From assembly GCA_016204145.1 (NCBI GenBank), contig JACQLK010000018.1, positions 1 through 44,296 on the forward strand: DNA of 44,296 nucleotides, written 5' to 3'. Of this stretch, positions 9,321 to 17,553 are shown piece by piece. Position numbers and translations under genes: made by a program. How positions within the stretch are numbered: the stretch's first letter is position 1; every line of letters starts with the position of its first letter. Under the pieces are notes generated by a model. The model was not told the origin of the DNA, made no database searches, and saw nothing but the letters and a program-made list of their open reading frames with translations. The stretch is from Candidatus Pacearchaeota archaeon. GTDB lineage: Archaea > Nanobdellota > Nanobdellia > Pacearchaeales > GW2011-AR1.

Positions 9321-10313
9321 ATGAAGGCGCTTGTAACGGGCGGTTCAGGTTTTATCGGGAGCAATTTTATAAGATATCTTCTTACCGACTCCGAGGTAAA
9401 TGAAGATTTAGAAATTTTAAATGTCGATAAATTGAGCTACGCCGGAATGGGAAAGAACATAGAACATATGGGGCTTTCGGAGAATAAAAATTATAAATTT
9501 ATCCGCGCGGATATTTCAGACAAAGACGCGATTGAAAAAATATTCTCGGAAGAAAATCCGGAATTGGTTTTTAATTTTGCCGCGGAAAGCCATGTTGACA
9601 GAAGCATAGAGGATTCGGAGAATTTTGAAAAATCAAATTTTCTCGGAGCGTGCAATCTTTTCAAATCGGCAATAAAAAACAATGTGAAGAGATTTGTCCA
9701 GATTTCAACAGACGAGGTTTACGGAAGCATAGAGAACGGAAGTTTTTCAGAAGATGCGAAATTAAATCCGTCAAGCCCGTATTCTGCGACGAAAGCGGCC
9801 GCGGATCTCAATGCCCTTGCATATTTCAAAACACATAATTTTCCGGTAATAATCACAAGAAGCGCAAACAACTACGGAGAATATCAATTTCCTGAAAAGA
9901 TTCTTCCGGTTTTCATAACAAATCTCATCGGCGGGAAGAAGGTTCCGCTGATGCATTCGGCGGAAAATCCCGGATTGAATGTTAGGGATTGGCTCAATGT
10001 AAAAGACAATTGCAGGGCGATATGGTTTGTCGCAAAAAATGGGAACATTGGAGAAGTTTACAACGTTCCCGGAGAAAATGAAAAAACAAACACCCATATG
10101 ACAAATTTGCTCTTGAACAATTTCGGATTCGGAGAAGAGATGATAGAAAAAATTCCGCACAGAAAAGCGCACGACTTCAGGTATTCCGTTTCCGGAAAGA
10201 AATTAAAAAATCTCGGGTTTCTGCACAAACACAATGATTTGGAAAAAGAAATAAAAAACCTCGTCGAATGGTACAAAAAAAATCAGAATTGGTGGAGGCC
10301 ATTGAAAAAGTGA
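9321..10313 (+). CDS. rfbB/rmlB: dTDP-glucose 4,6-dehydratase
   Basis: TGGSGFIGSNFIRYLL, STDEVYGS, SPYSATKAAAD, RSANNYGEYQFPEKILP. Confidence 0.9.
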   Translation: MKALVTGGSGFIGSNFIRYLLTDSEVNEDLEILNVDKLSYAGMGKNIEHMGLSENKNYKFIRADISDKDAIEKIFSEENPELVFNFAAESHVDRSIEDSENFEKSNFLGACNLFKSAIKNNVKRFVQISTDEVYGSIENGSFSEDAKLNPSSPYSATKAAADLNALAYFKTHNFPVIITRSANNYGEYQFPEKILPVFITNLIGGKKVPLMHSAENPGLNVRDWLNVKDNCRAIWFVAKNGNIGEVYNVPGENEKTNTHMTNLLLNNFGFGEEMIEKIPHRKAHDFRYSVSGKKLKNLGFLHKHNDLEKEIKNLVEWYKKNQNWWRPLKK

Positions 10314-11209
10314 GGGGGATTATTTTAGCGGGCGGAACAGGCAGCAGGTTGTACCCTTGCACAAAAGTCACAAACAAGCATCTGCTTCCGGTTTACAATA
10401 AACCGATGATTTATTATCCGCTGAAAACGCTGATTGACGCGGGAATAAAAGAGATCATGATAATTTCCGGAAGAGAACATGCAGGCGATTTTGCAAATTT
10501 GCTTGGGGCTGGAGAAGAATTCGGAGTCAAATTCACATACGGCGTGCAAGACAAAGCAGGAGGAATAGCCGAAGCGTTATCATTGGCAGAAAGTTTTGCC
10601 AATAACGAACCGATAGTTGAAATTTTGGGGGACAATCTTTTTGAGGATAATATAACAGAATATATAGAATCGTTCAAGAAGCAGATACAAGAAAATAACA
10701 AAATGGGCGCGAGAATTTTTCTTAAGGAAGTCGGATTGAAAGCGGCGAGAAGATTTGGAGTGGCGGTCGTTGAAAATGGAATTGTAAAATTTGTCGAGGA
10801 AAAGCCGCAAAATCCAAAATCAAATTTGGCAATGACCGGATTATGTATGTTTGATTCAGGCATTTTTGATGTAATAAAAACGTTAAAACCTTCAGCGAGA
10901 GGCGAACTTGAAATCACAGATGCAATAGATTATTATGTCAAGCGCGGAAATTGTTATTATGATAAATTAAAGGGGTATTGGTCTGACGCCGGAACTTTTG
11001 AATCGTTGAACAGAGCAAGCAATCTTGTAAGAAAAAAAGAGGTTAGCGACGATGACCACTGGGCTGACACAAATGATTTTGCCGACAACTTCAAATTTCC
11101 TTCTAAAGAGGATAGCAAAGAAACCATAATGGAAAAGATTTCGCAACTAACAAAAAAGCAGGCGGAAATTTTGGATTATGTTTTGGCGAAGGAGAAAAAC
11201 AAGAGCTGA
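10310..11209 (+). CDS. rfbA/rmlA: Glucose-1-phosphate thymidylyltransferase
   Basis: RGIILAGGTGSRLYPCTKVTNKHLLPVYNKPMIYYPL; preferred GTG start overlaps rmlB stop as GTGA (ORF track start 10268). Confidence 0.85.
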   Translation: MRGIILAGGTGSRLYPCTKVTNKHLLPVYNKPMIYYPLKTLIDAGIKEIMIISGREHAGDFANLLGAGEEFGVKFTYGVQDKAGGIAEALSLAESFANNEPIVEILGDNLFEDNITEYIESFKKQIQENNKMGARIFLKEVGLKAARRFGVAVVENGIVKFVEEKPQNPKSNLAMTGLCMFDSGIFDVIKTLKPSARGELEITDAIDYYVKRGNCYYDKLKGYWSDAGTFESLNRASNLVRKKEVSDDDHWADTNDFADNFKFPSKEDSKETIMEKISQLTKKQAEILDYVLAKEKNKS

Positions 11210-11219
11210 TTTTAATAGA

Positions 11220-11786
11220 TTAAACTGGACCAAGCTTTTTTATTATTGTATCCGGAGTTTTCTTTACCTTAATTCCTTTTGTATCGCTTGATTCAAAATG
11301 CATGGCAATTCCCTTTCTGCCTTTTCTTTGATTGTTATAAACAGAATATGCTGTTGACAAGCTTAATTCTGCAGGAGAGTAATCTCCCAATCTTAAATTT
11401 TCCGGGGTAACTTTTATAATTTCTTCCAAATCATAAGGGGGGTCGCGATGAAATTCGTACCACTCATAAACTAATCCCTCTTTTTGGTCAATAAGAAGAC
11501 GAGAATTAGATCCTATCAGAGCGATACAATCTCCCCAGATAGAATTAGCATTAGCCGCAAATTTTCTCAACCCCATATCGTTATTTATCGTCGTTAATAA
11601 TCTCTCAATATCTGATTCAAGTTCTTTTTGGCTTTTTGGATTAGATTTAAAATTATTTGAAACCCTTTTTCTTAGTCCGCTAAAAGTCCAAAACCCCAAT
11701 CCATCCAATCGCGAAGGGGTTAAACCCGCCAAGTCGTAGGTTATCTTTAAATATTTGTTAACTAATTCTGGAGATTTATATGTCAT
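11220..11786 (-). CDS. Hypothetical protein
   Basis: 188-aa ORF, 9 nt downstream of ORF 11796..12788 on the same strand. Confidence 0.6.
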   Translation of the reverse strand: MTYKSPELVNKYLKITYDLAGLTPSRLDGLGFWTFSGLRKRVSNNFKSNPKSQKELESDIERLLTTINNDMGLRKFAANANSIWGDCIALIGSNSRLLIDQKEGLVYEWYEFHRDPPYDLEEIIKVTPENLRLGDYSPAELSLSTAYSVYNNQRKGRKGIAMHFESSDTKGIKVKKTPDTIIKKLGPV

Positions 11787-11795
11787 TTTAAGAAA

Positions 11796-12788
11796 TCAAA
11801 ATTTCGCCGGGAATTTGTATTCTCTTCCCGCAGAAGTGTCGTAAACTTTTATTGATAATCCGTCGCGGTTTAACCTTTCCACAGTTTCATTGAGGTCTAA
11901 TTTTTGTCCCGTTAATTTTTCGTATCCCCATATTAATCCAGAGAGAGATTCGTCCAGCATCGGCAAGTCAGTCAGATTTGCAGGTTCGTATCCTACCGGA
12001 TTGATATTAGACAGTTTCCCCTGAGCAAAAATTAAATTTTTCAACTGTTCAAATGGAACAAACAAATGCTCCACCCCCCTCTCTTTATCCGCTTCTTTTT
12101 GCTTGCCTTGCATCTCCAAACTTTTTATCATTTCTTCCCGAGTTACCCTTAATCCTTTTTCAGTCATATTAATCTTTCCTACAGATGAAAGATATGCCTC
12201 GACAGTTCTCCACCCTGCCCCTAAAAAATCTTGGACATGATTATAACTTACTGATTCTACAGGCGCGTTGAATGTTCCCGCAATTTCTTTTTTTCTTCTG
12301 TTCAATTGAGCTTGAACATCATATAACCTTGGATTTTCTATAACTTCGTCAGAAACCAAATCCTTTGGGCGCGGTTCAATGTATCCTGAAGACATATATC
12401 CGCATGGCTCATGAATCAATGTTCTCGGACAATGAACTCCTTCGGGCCTTCTCTGAAATACAACTTTTGAGTCCTTTGTTGCAGTCAAAAACCCTACGGA
12501 CAAAGCCGGATTAAATCCCAATTCAGGCGCAAATGGAAGTTTTTTTGCAAGAGAGTCCGTTAAAGCTTTAACTTCCCTATACTGCATAGTCCCCAATTTT
12601 ATCACTCCATTTGTTCTTCCAAAAATTATTGATTCAACAGACGGAACCAACGAATTAAAAGACATATTTAGCGAATTCATATAATCAGACAACTCTTTTC
12701 CAAAAGAAGCTTTATTTCTTGTTGGCACTGTTGATAAATTTCTTCCGTTAAGAGGGTAAACATCAATCCAAGCGCCTTGTCGTGCCAT
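11796..12788 (-). CDS. Divergent Nudix-fold-like protein (no intact Nudix box)
   Basis: LSVGFLTATKDSKVVFQRRPEGVHCPRTLIHEPCGYMSSGYI; C-terminal module resembles that of ORF 15561..16490. Confidence 0.55.
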   Translation of the reverse strand: MARQGAWIDVYPLNGRNLSTVPTRNKASFGKELSDYMNSLNMSFNSLVPSVESIIFGRTNGVIKLGTMQYREVKALTDSLAKKLPFAPELGFNPALSVGFLTATKDSKVVFQRRPEGVHCPRTLIHEPCGYMSSGYIEPRPKDLVSDEVIENPRLYDVQAQLNRRKKEIAGTFNAPVESVSYNHVQDFLGAGWRTVEAYLSSVGKINMTEKGLRVTREEMIKSLEMQGKQKEADKERGVEHLFVPFEQLKNLIFAQGKLSNINPVGYEPANLTDLPMLDESLSGLIWGYEKLTGQKLDLNETVERLNRDGLSIKVYDTSAGREYKFPAKF

Positions 12789-12810
12789 AAAAATTCAGAG
12801 AAGATTTGCT

Positions 12811-12820
12811 ATTTAAACCT
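12811..12820 (-). promoter_or_regulatory. Putative TATA box (ggtttaaat on minus strand) for ORF 11796..12788
   Basis: About 25-27 nt upstream of ATG at 12788. Confidence 0.45.
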
Positions 12821-12854
12821 TATGAAAAAAAATCCTTATTCTGTGATATATATT

Positions 12855-13928
12855 TTAAAAAATCATATTCCTAAAATTCCATTCTATCGTCTTTCTCAAT
12901 CCATCTTCCAAAGTTGTTTTTGGAGTCCATCCCATTTTTGAAATTTTTGAAATGTCTGCCGCAAAATGCCCTGGCTCTACGGATTTTCTGTCTTCAGGGT
13001 ATGGAATTATTTTTATATCTCCTCTTTTTGAAATTGAAATAATTATTTCAGCAAGCTCATTTATTGTGGACAGATTTCCGCCAATAGGATTTTTCATTCC
13101 TTCTTTTCCAATGCAGCATCCCAGATTGAAAAATTCCCCATGGACTTCCGAAGATGATAAAAGTAAAAACGCATCAACAACATCGTCAATGTAGTTGAAA
13201 TCCCTCAGAACTTCGCCGCCGCCCCAAAGTTCCATTGTTTCTCCTTTTATCGATTTCTCTATAAAAACCGGAACCGCGGCGCCGGAGTTTGATGATTGCC
13301 TCGGACCGTAGACATTCGTCAGACGCAAGCTGTTTATACAAATGTCTCTGTTTTGATCACGAAGAACATTTCCGACGATAAAATGATACGATTCCGCCGC
13401 ATTTTTGCTTATTGATTGATAATCGGTCATATTTTTCGGCGGAAAATTCTCGCCTACCGGAAGCTCTTCTTGCGGGACTTTCCCATACTGGTCGCGAGTT
13501 CCCGCGAAAATTATTTTCAGTTTTTTTTCCGGATTTTCAACCATTACCTGCCTGCACGCTTCAAGGAAAAAAACCTGCGACAAGAAATTTAAATTTGTGT
13601 CAAATTCCAATTCTTTTTGATTTAGTTTTGTATGCTTAATGGAGCCGGCAAGATTAAAAATTATATCCGACTCCCTAATCAACGGTTTCATTTTCTCAAT
13701 ATTTTTTATATCGCTTTCAACGCCCGAATAAACTTCGACATTTTTTGCGTTTTTCAAGCCGGAAATATTTTCAAAACTTCCGCCAAGCCCTTCAACCAAA
13801 GAATCAACTATTATTATTTTCTTAGGATTAAATTCGGATATTCTAATTGCAAGATTGCTTCCCATAAAACCTAAACCCCCGGTTATGAGAATTGTTTTTT
13901 CTAAAAATTCATCCTTATAATTTTGCAT
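12855..13928 (-). CDS. SDR NAD-dependent epimerase/dehydratase
   Basis: ILITGGLGFMGSNLAIRI; RLTNVYGPRQ. Confidence 0.85.
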   Translation of the reverse strand: MQNYKDEFLEKTILITGGLGFMGSNLAIRISEFNPKKIIIVDSLVEGLGGSFENISGLKNAKNVEVYSGVESDIKNIEKMKPLIRESDIIFNLAGSIKHTKLNQKELEFDTNLNFLSQVFFLEACRQVMVENPEKKLKIIFAGTRDQYGKVPQEELPVGENFPPKNMTDYQSISKNAAESYHFIVGNVLRDQNRDICINSLRLTNVYGPRQSSNSGAAVPVFIEKSIKGETMELWGGGEVLRDFNYIDDVVDAFLLLSSSEVHGEFFNLGCCIGKEGMKNPIGGNLSTINELAEIIISISKRGDIKIIPYPEDRKSVEPGHFAADISKISKMGWTPKTTLEDGLRKTIEWNFRNMIF

Positions 13929-13933
13929 GTCAA

Positions 13934-14908
13934 TCAGTCGGATTTGTTTAGTTCCCTGTTGTCAATTCCGGAATAAGACACCTTTCCAAATAATTCAAGA
14001 GTTTCTTTCATTGATTGACGCAAATCATCCTTGAATTCAAATCCCAATTTGATGATTTTTTCATTTGAGGCATGATACGGCTTTTGATTCAGCAAAGGGG
14101 ACTTTGTTATTTCAATTTTCAGATTTGGAACAAATTCTTTTATGGCATCGATAATATCCTGCATGGAATAATTTTTTGTGACGACATTGTAAATTTCTCC
14201 GGACTTTCCGTGTTTCTCAAGAAATTCAAACGCGCGAATATCGTCGTTCAACCCCAAATAAGGGCGGCGGCTGTTTAATGCCGAATCCCAAACAGTAAGA
14301 GGTTTGTTCGTTGCGGCGAGATAGCAGAATTTATTTATTGCAGTATGAAATCTCATCCCTACGCTCGTTCCGAAAATCGTTCCCATTCTTAGGACAATTA
14401 TTTCCATTTTTTCTGTTTTTGCTCTTTCTTGCAAAAATCTTTCGGACGCGAGTTTTGTCGTCGCATATGGAGAAGACGGCTTGAAGTCCTTGAAATTCTC
14501 ATCGACAATTCCTTCCGCCTCGCCGTAAACGCTTGTTGACGACGGGAAAAGAAATTTTTTAACCCCAGAATTTGAGGCGACGTTGACAACTTTTTTTGTT
14601 CCCTCAAAATTAATCCTTTCCGTTTCTTCCGGTTTTGCAATTGTCGCGGGCGCGTCGGTTATAGATGCAAGATGTATCATGACATCAATATCTTTCATCG
14701 CTTTTTTCAAGTCAGAGTCGTTCATTATGTCTCCTTCAATAAATTCATATTTTTTTCCATTAGGAAGATTAAACAAAGAGCAATATCTTTGAACAAGAAA
14801 ATTGTCCAAAATCCGAATCAGTTCAATGTCATCTCTTTTTGCGTATTCTCTTATTAATTTTGAGCCGATGTGTCCCAAACCGCCCGTTATAAGAAATTTT
14901 AACCCCAT
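13934..14908 (-). CDS. SDR NAD-dependent epimerase/dehydratase
   Basis: FLITGGLGHIGSKLIREY; SSTSVYGEAEG; SPYATTKLASE. Confidence 0.85.
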   Translation of the reverse strand: MGLKFLITGGLGHIGSKLIREYAKRDDIELIRILDNFLVQRYCSLFNLPNGKKYEFIEGDIMNDSDLKKAMKDIDVMIHLASITDAPATIAKPEETERINFEGTKKVVNVASNSGVKKFLFPSSTSVYGEAEGIVDENFKDFKPSSPYATTKLASERFLQERAKTEKMEIIVLRMGTIFGTSVGMRFHTAINKFCYLAATNKPLTVWDSALNSRRPYLGLNDDIRAFEFLEKHGKSGEIYNVVTKNYSMQDIIDAIKEFVPNLKIEITKSPLLNQKPYHASNEKIIKLGFEFKDDLRQSMKETLELFGKVSYSGIDNRELNKSD

Positions 14909-14974
14909 TAAACGCCCAGAAAAAAAATGTATTTAAGGATTATGGAGATGAAAAACAGATTTTATATCATAAAT

Positions 14975-14984
14975 ATTTATAAAC
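14975..14984 (+). promoter_or_regulatory. Putative TATA box (atttataaac) for ORF 15006..15506
   Basis: About 26 nt upstream of ATG. Confidence 0.45.
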
Positions 14985-15005
14985 GAGATCTTATGTTAGA
15001 GAAAA

Positions 15006-15506
15006 ATGGCAGACAAGTTAGAAAATTTAATTGAAAGCGAAGAGAAAACAGATATAGCTCAAAAACTAAGAAACATAAAATGGAGAAGAGCAGTCGCAGA
15101 CACCTTTTCAATGATTTCTTTTTCCTTTATTGTTGAAGCTCCAAGGGAACTTGCCATTGGAATGACTCCAGGACAAACTTTGTATACAAGATTGATTGGA
15201 ATTCCCGTTGACTTGACTATTGGAAGACCTTATGGAATTTATTTGGACTGGATGAGAAAAAAATTTGGCTCTGAAAAAGTTAGCGGGATTTTAAATAAAC
15301 AAAGATTGAAAAGAACTCTTGTTGATACCCTCGCTTTTTCTACTGCCATGGCGCCGATATATGCGGGAGCGTTGTATATTGCGGGCGTTGACTTAAAAAC
15401 AGGAATTGCCGCAGTTGCATCCGGAGCATTGTATTCAACAGCGCAAGGAGCGCCATACGGGATTTATAGCGATTTTGTCAGAAAAATGTTTAATGGGAAA
15501 AAATAA
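15006..15506 (+). CDS. AlaE-like (L-alanine exporter family) membrane protein
   Basis: RRAVADTFSMI...TLYTRLIGIPVDLTIGRPYGIYLDWMRK...GAPYGIYSDFVRKMF closely parallels E. coli AlaE as recalled. Confidence 0.7.
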   Translation: MADKLENLIESEEKTDIAQKLRNIKWRRAVADTFSMISFSFIVEAPRELAIGMTPGQTLYTRLIGIPVDLTIGRPYGIYLDWMRKKFGSEKVSGILNKQRLKRTLVDTLAFSTAMAPIYAGALYIAGVDLKTGIAAVASGALYSTAQGAPYGIYSDFVRKMFNGKK

Positions 15507-15560
15507 TCTTATATTTTATAATATGATTAATTTTATATAGTGCGAAATTGAAACAAAAAA

Positions 15561-16490
15561 ATGTCAAAAAAATTCCCAAGAAAGGAAATTTATGTTTATA
15601 CTTCTCCCGTTCCTCTTGGCGAAGGAAGAGTTGTTGCATTGAAGGACAGGGAATTTTCAATAGGGAGGCGGCTTAGAGAATATTCCGAAAAAAGATGGGA
15701 AACAGACAATAAGGGCTGGAACAGTTCTGTAATTCCGACTGCAATAAACATAGAAACAGATGAGCATTCCATGATAATTCACTGCGGATTAACGGAATAC
15801 AAATATCTCCTCGGAAGAGTAAAATTTGCCGCAGAAAAAGGGGAGAGCGATTTGACCGAATCAGTAAACGGACTCAGCACAGAGATTGTGCCGATTACTC
15901 CGGATGATATTTTTCCGCTGGAACGAAGGTCAAAATCAATAACTCAACAAGGGGCGGGTTTCTATGACGTTCCAAGCGCCGGGCAAAATGCGCAAATGTG
16001 GTTGGACAAATTGCCTATGGAAAAATCCAAGTTAGTAAAAGATATTTTTGACATGTTCGGATTTCCAAGATGGAACCTAATAAGAAACCTCTCGCTTGAA
16101 GAAGGAGAAATTGGGGAAATTTTCTATACCGGTTTCTCAAAAGGATTTGAAGTAAGTTTGGACATGCAATTTAACGGATATGTCAAAATAAAACCTTCCG
16201 CAGAGGAAATCAGAACCAGGAAAGGCAATATGGAAAAATTATTCTACAGGTGGAAAGATTTGCCGGAGATCTTGAGGTCAATAAACAATAATGGAAGAGT
16301 CGGGCATAGGATAAAGGAAGATATCTACGGAAATATTCCGCAGCCGACGAAAGAAGGATTCAAAATCGTCGACGATTGCCTTGGCACTTTGCTAAGCAAT
16401 ACATTTCACCTCAATGGCAAGAATCAATATCTCGACGGAATGAAAATTTTAAAGGAAAAAGGATATAAAGTAGAGGGTTATCTTAAATAA
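15561..16490 (+). CDS. Divergent Nudix-fold-like protein (no intact Nudix box)
   Basis: IPTAINIETDEHSMIIHCGL...GAGFYDVPSAGQNAQMW; by-eye similarity to ORFs 11796..12788 and 24675..25529. Confidence 0.5.
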   Translation: MSKKFPRKEIYVYTSPVPLGEGRVVALKDREFSIGRRLREYSEKRWETDNKGWNSSVIPTAINIETDEHSMIIHCGLTEYKYLLGRVKFAAEKGESDLTESVNGLSTEIVPITPDDIFPLERRSKSITQQGAGFYDVPSAGQNAQMWLDKLPMEKSKLVKDIFDMFGFPRWNLIRNLSLEEGEIGEIFYTGFSKGFEVSLDMQFNGYVKIKPSAEEIRTRKGNMEKLFYRWKDLPEILRSINNNGRVGHRIKEDIYGNIPQPTKEGFKIVDDCLGTLLSNTFHLNGKNQYLDGMKILKEKGYKVEGYLK

Positions 16491-17458
16491 AACTTAATCG
16501 TCTTTCTCAATCCGTCGCCAAAGGAAATTTTCGGAAACCATCCCGTCGCTGTTTTGAATTTTGAATAATCGGCGACAAAATTCCTTTTATTTATTTCGCT
16601 CTCATCTCCAGGAAACTCTACGTGTGTTATTGCAACGCTCTTGTTTGAAGAGTCCTCGACGATCTTTTTAATGTTATCAACAACCTCGTTCATCGTTTTT
16701 CCCTCTCCTGAACCCAAGACATAGAATTCTCCGTTTGTTTTTTCAGAAATCGCCGCAAGAATGAACGCGTCGACGTAATTCTGCACGTAGGAATAATCCC
16801 GAATAAAATCCCCCTTTCCGTAGACAGTCAGAATTTCTCCCCTTAATGCGCGGCCAATCATAAAATTCAAAACGCCTCTTGAAGGATTGTCAATGCTTTG
16901 AAATTCCCCGAAAACATTTGACAATCTCAGCACGCAATAATTTATTCCGTAAACCGAATAATACATTTTGAGATATTTTTCCGCGATTAATTTGTTGAGC
17001 TCGTAAACAGAGACCGGATTTTCAGGAGAATCTTCCGCGGGGCTCAGGTTTTCAGTTTTTCCAACCACAGTAACCGTGCTTGTGAAAATTACCTTTATTC
17101 CGGGATTTTTCTTCCTGCACGACTCCAAAATGTTCAAAAGTCCGATTATATCATTTTTAATGTCCTCTTGCGGATTTGACATTGATTTTTTCAAATCCGT
17201 CTGCCACGCCAAATGAAACAAATAATCTTTTTCCTCCAACGATTCCGAGACAAACGAATCATCGGTTAAATCGCCTTCAAGAAATTTTATTTTTGATTCA
17301 ACCCCTTTTAAATTCTCCCGGCTTTTTCCGTTTCTTGAAATTATAAAAACATCAACTCCTAATTCGAGCAATCTTCTTGCCAGATTGCTTCCCAAAAAAC
17401 CGCATCCCCCAGTTATAAGGGCTTTTTTTCCGCTCATCGCGGAGAAATCAAAATCCAT
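16478..17458 (-). CDS. SDR NAD-dependent epimerase/dehydratase
   Basis: ALITGGCGFLGSNLARRL; VYELNKLIAE. Confidence 0.85.
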   Translation of the reverse strand: MDFDFSAMSGKKALITGGCGFLGSNLARRLLELGVDVFIISRNGKSRENLKGVESKIKFLEGDLTDDSFVSESLEEKDYLFHLAWQTDLKKSMSNPQEDIKNDIIGLLNILESCRKKNPGIKVIFTSTVTVVGKTENLSPAEDSPENPVSVYELNKLIAEKYLKMYYSVYGINYCVLRLSNVFGEFQSIDNPSRGVLNFMIGRALRGEILTVYGKGDFIRDYSYVQNYVDAFILAAISEKTNGEFYVLGSGEGKTMNEVVDNIKKIVEDSSNKSVAITHVEFPGDESEINKRNFVADYSKFKTATGWFPKISFGDGLRKTIKFYLR

Positions 17459-17553
17459 ATTTTTGGATAGATGAATTATTTATAAAATTTGCCTAATCAT
17501 GCTGTATAGCAAACCTTCATAATCTATTTAAACAAAATTTGTAATTCCCGATA

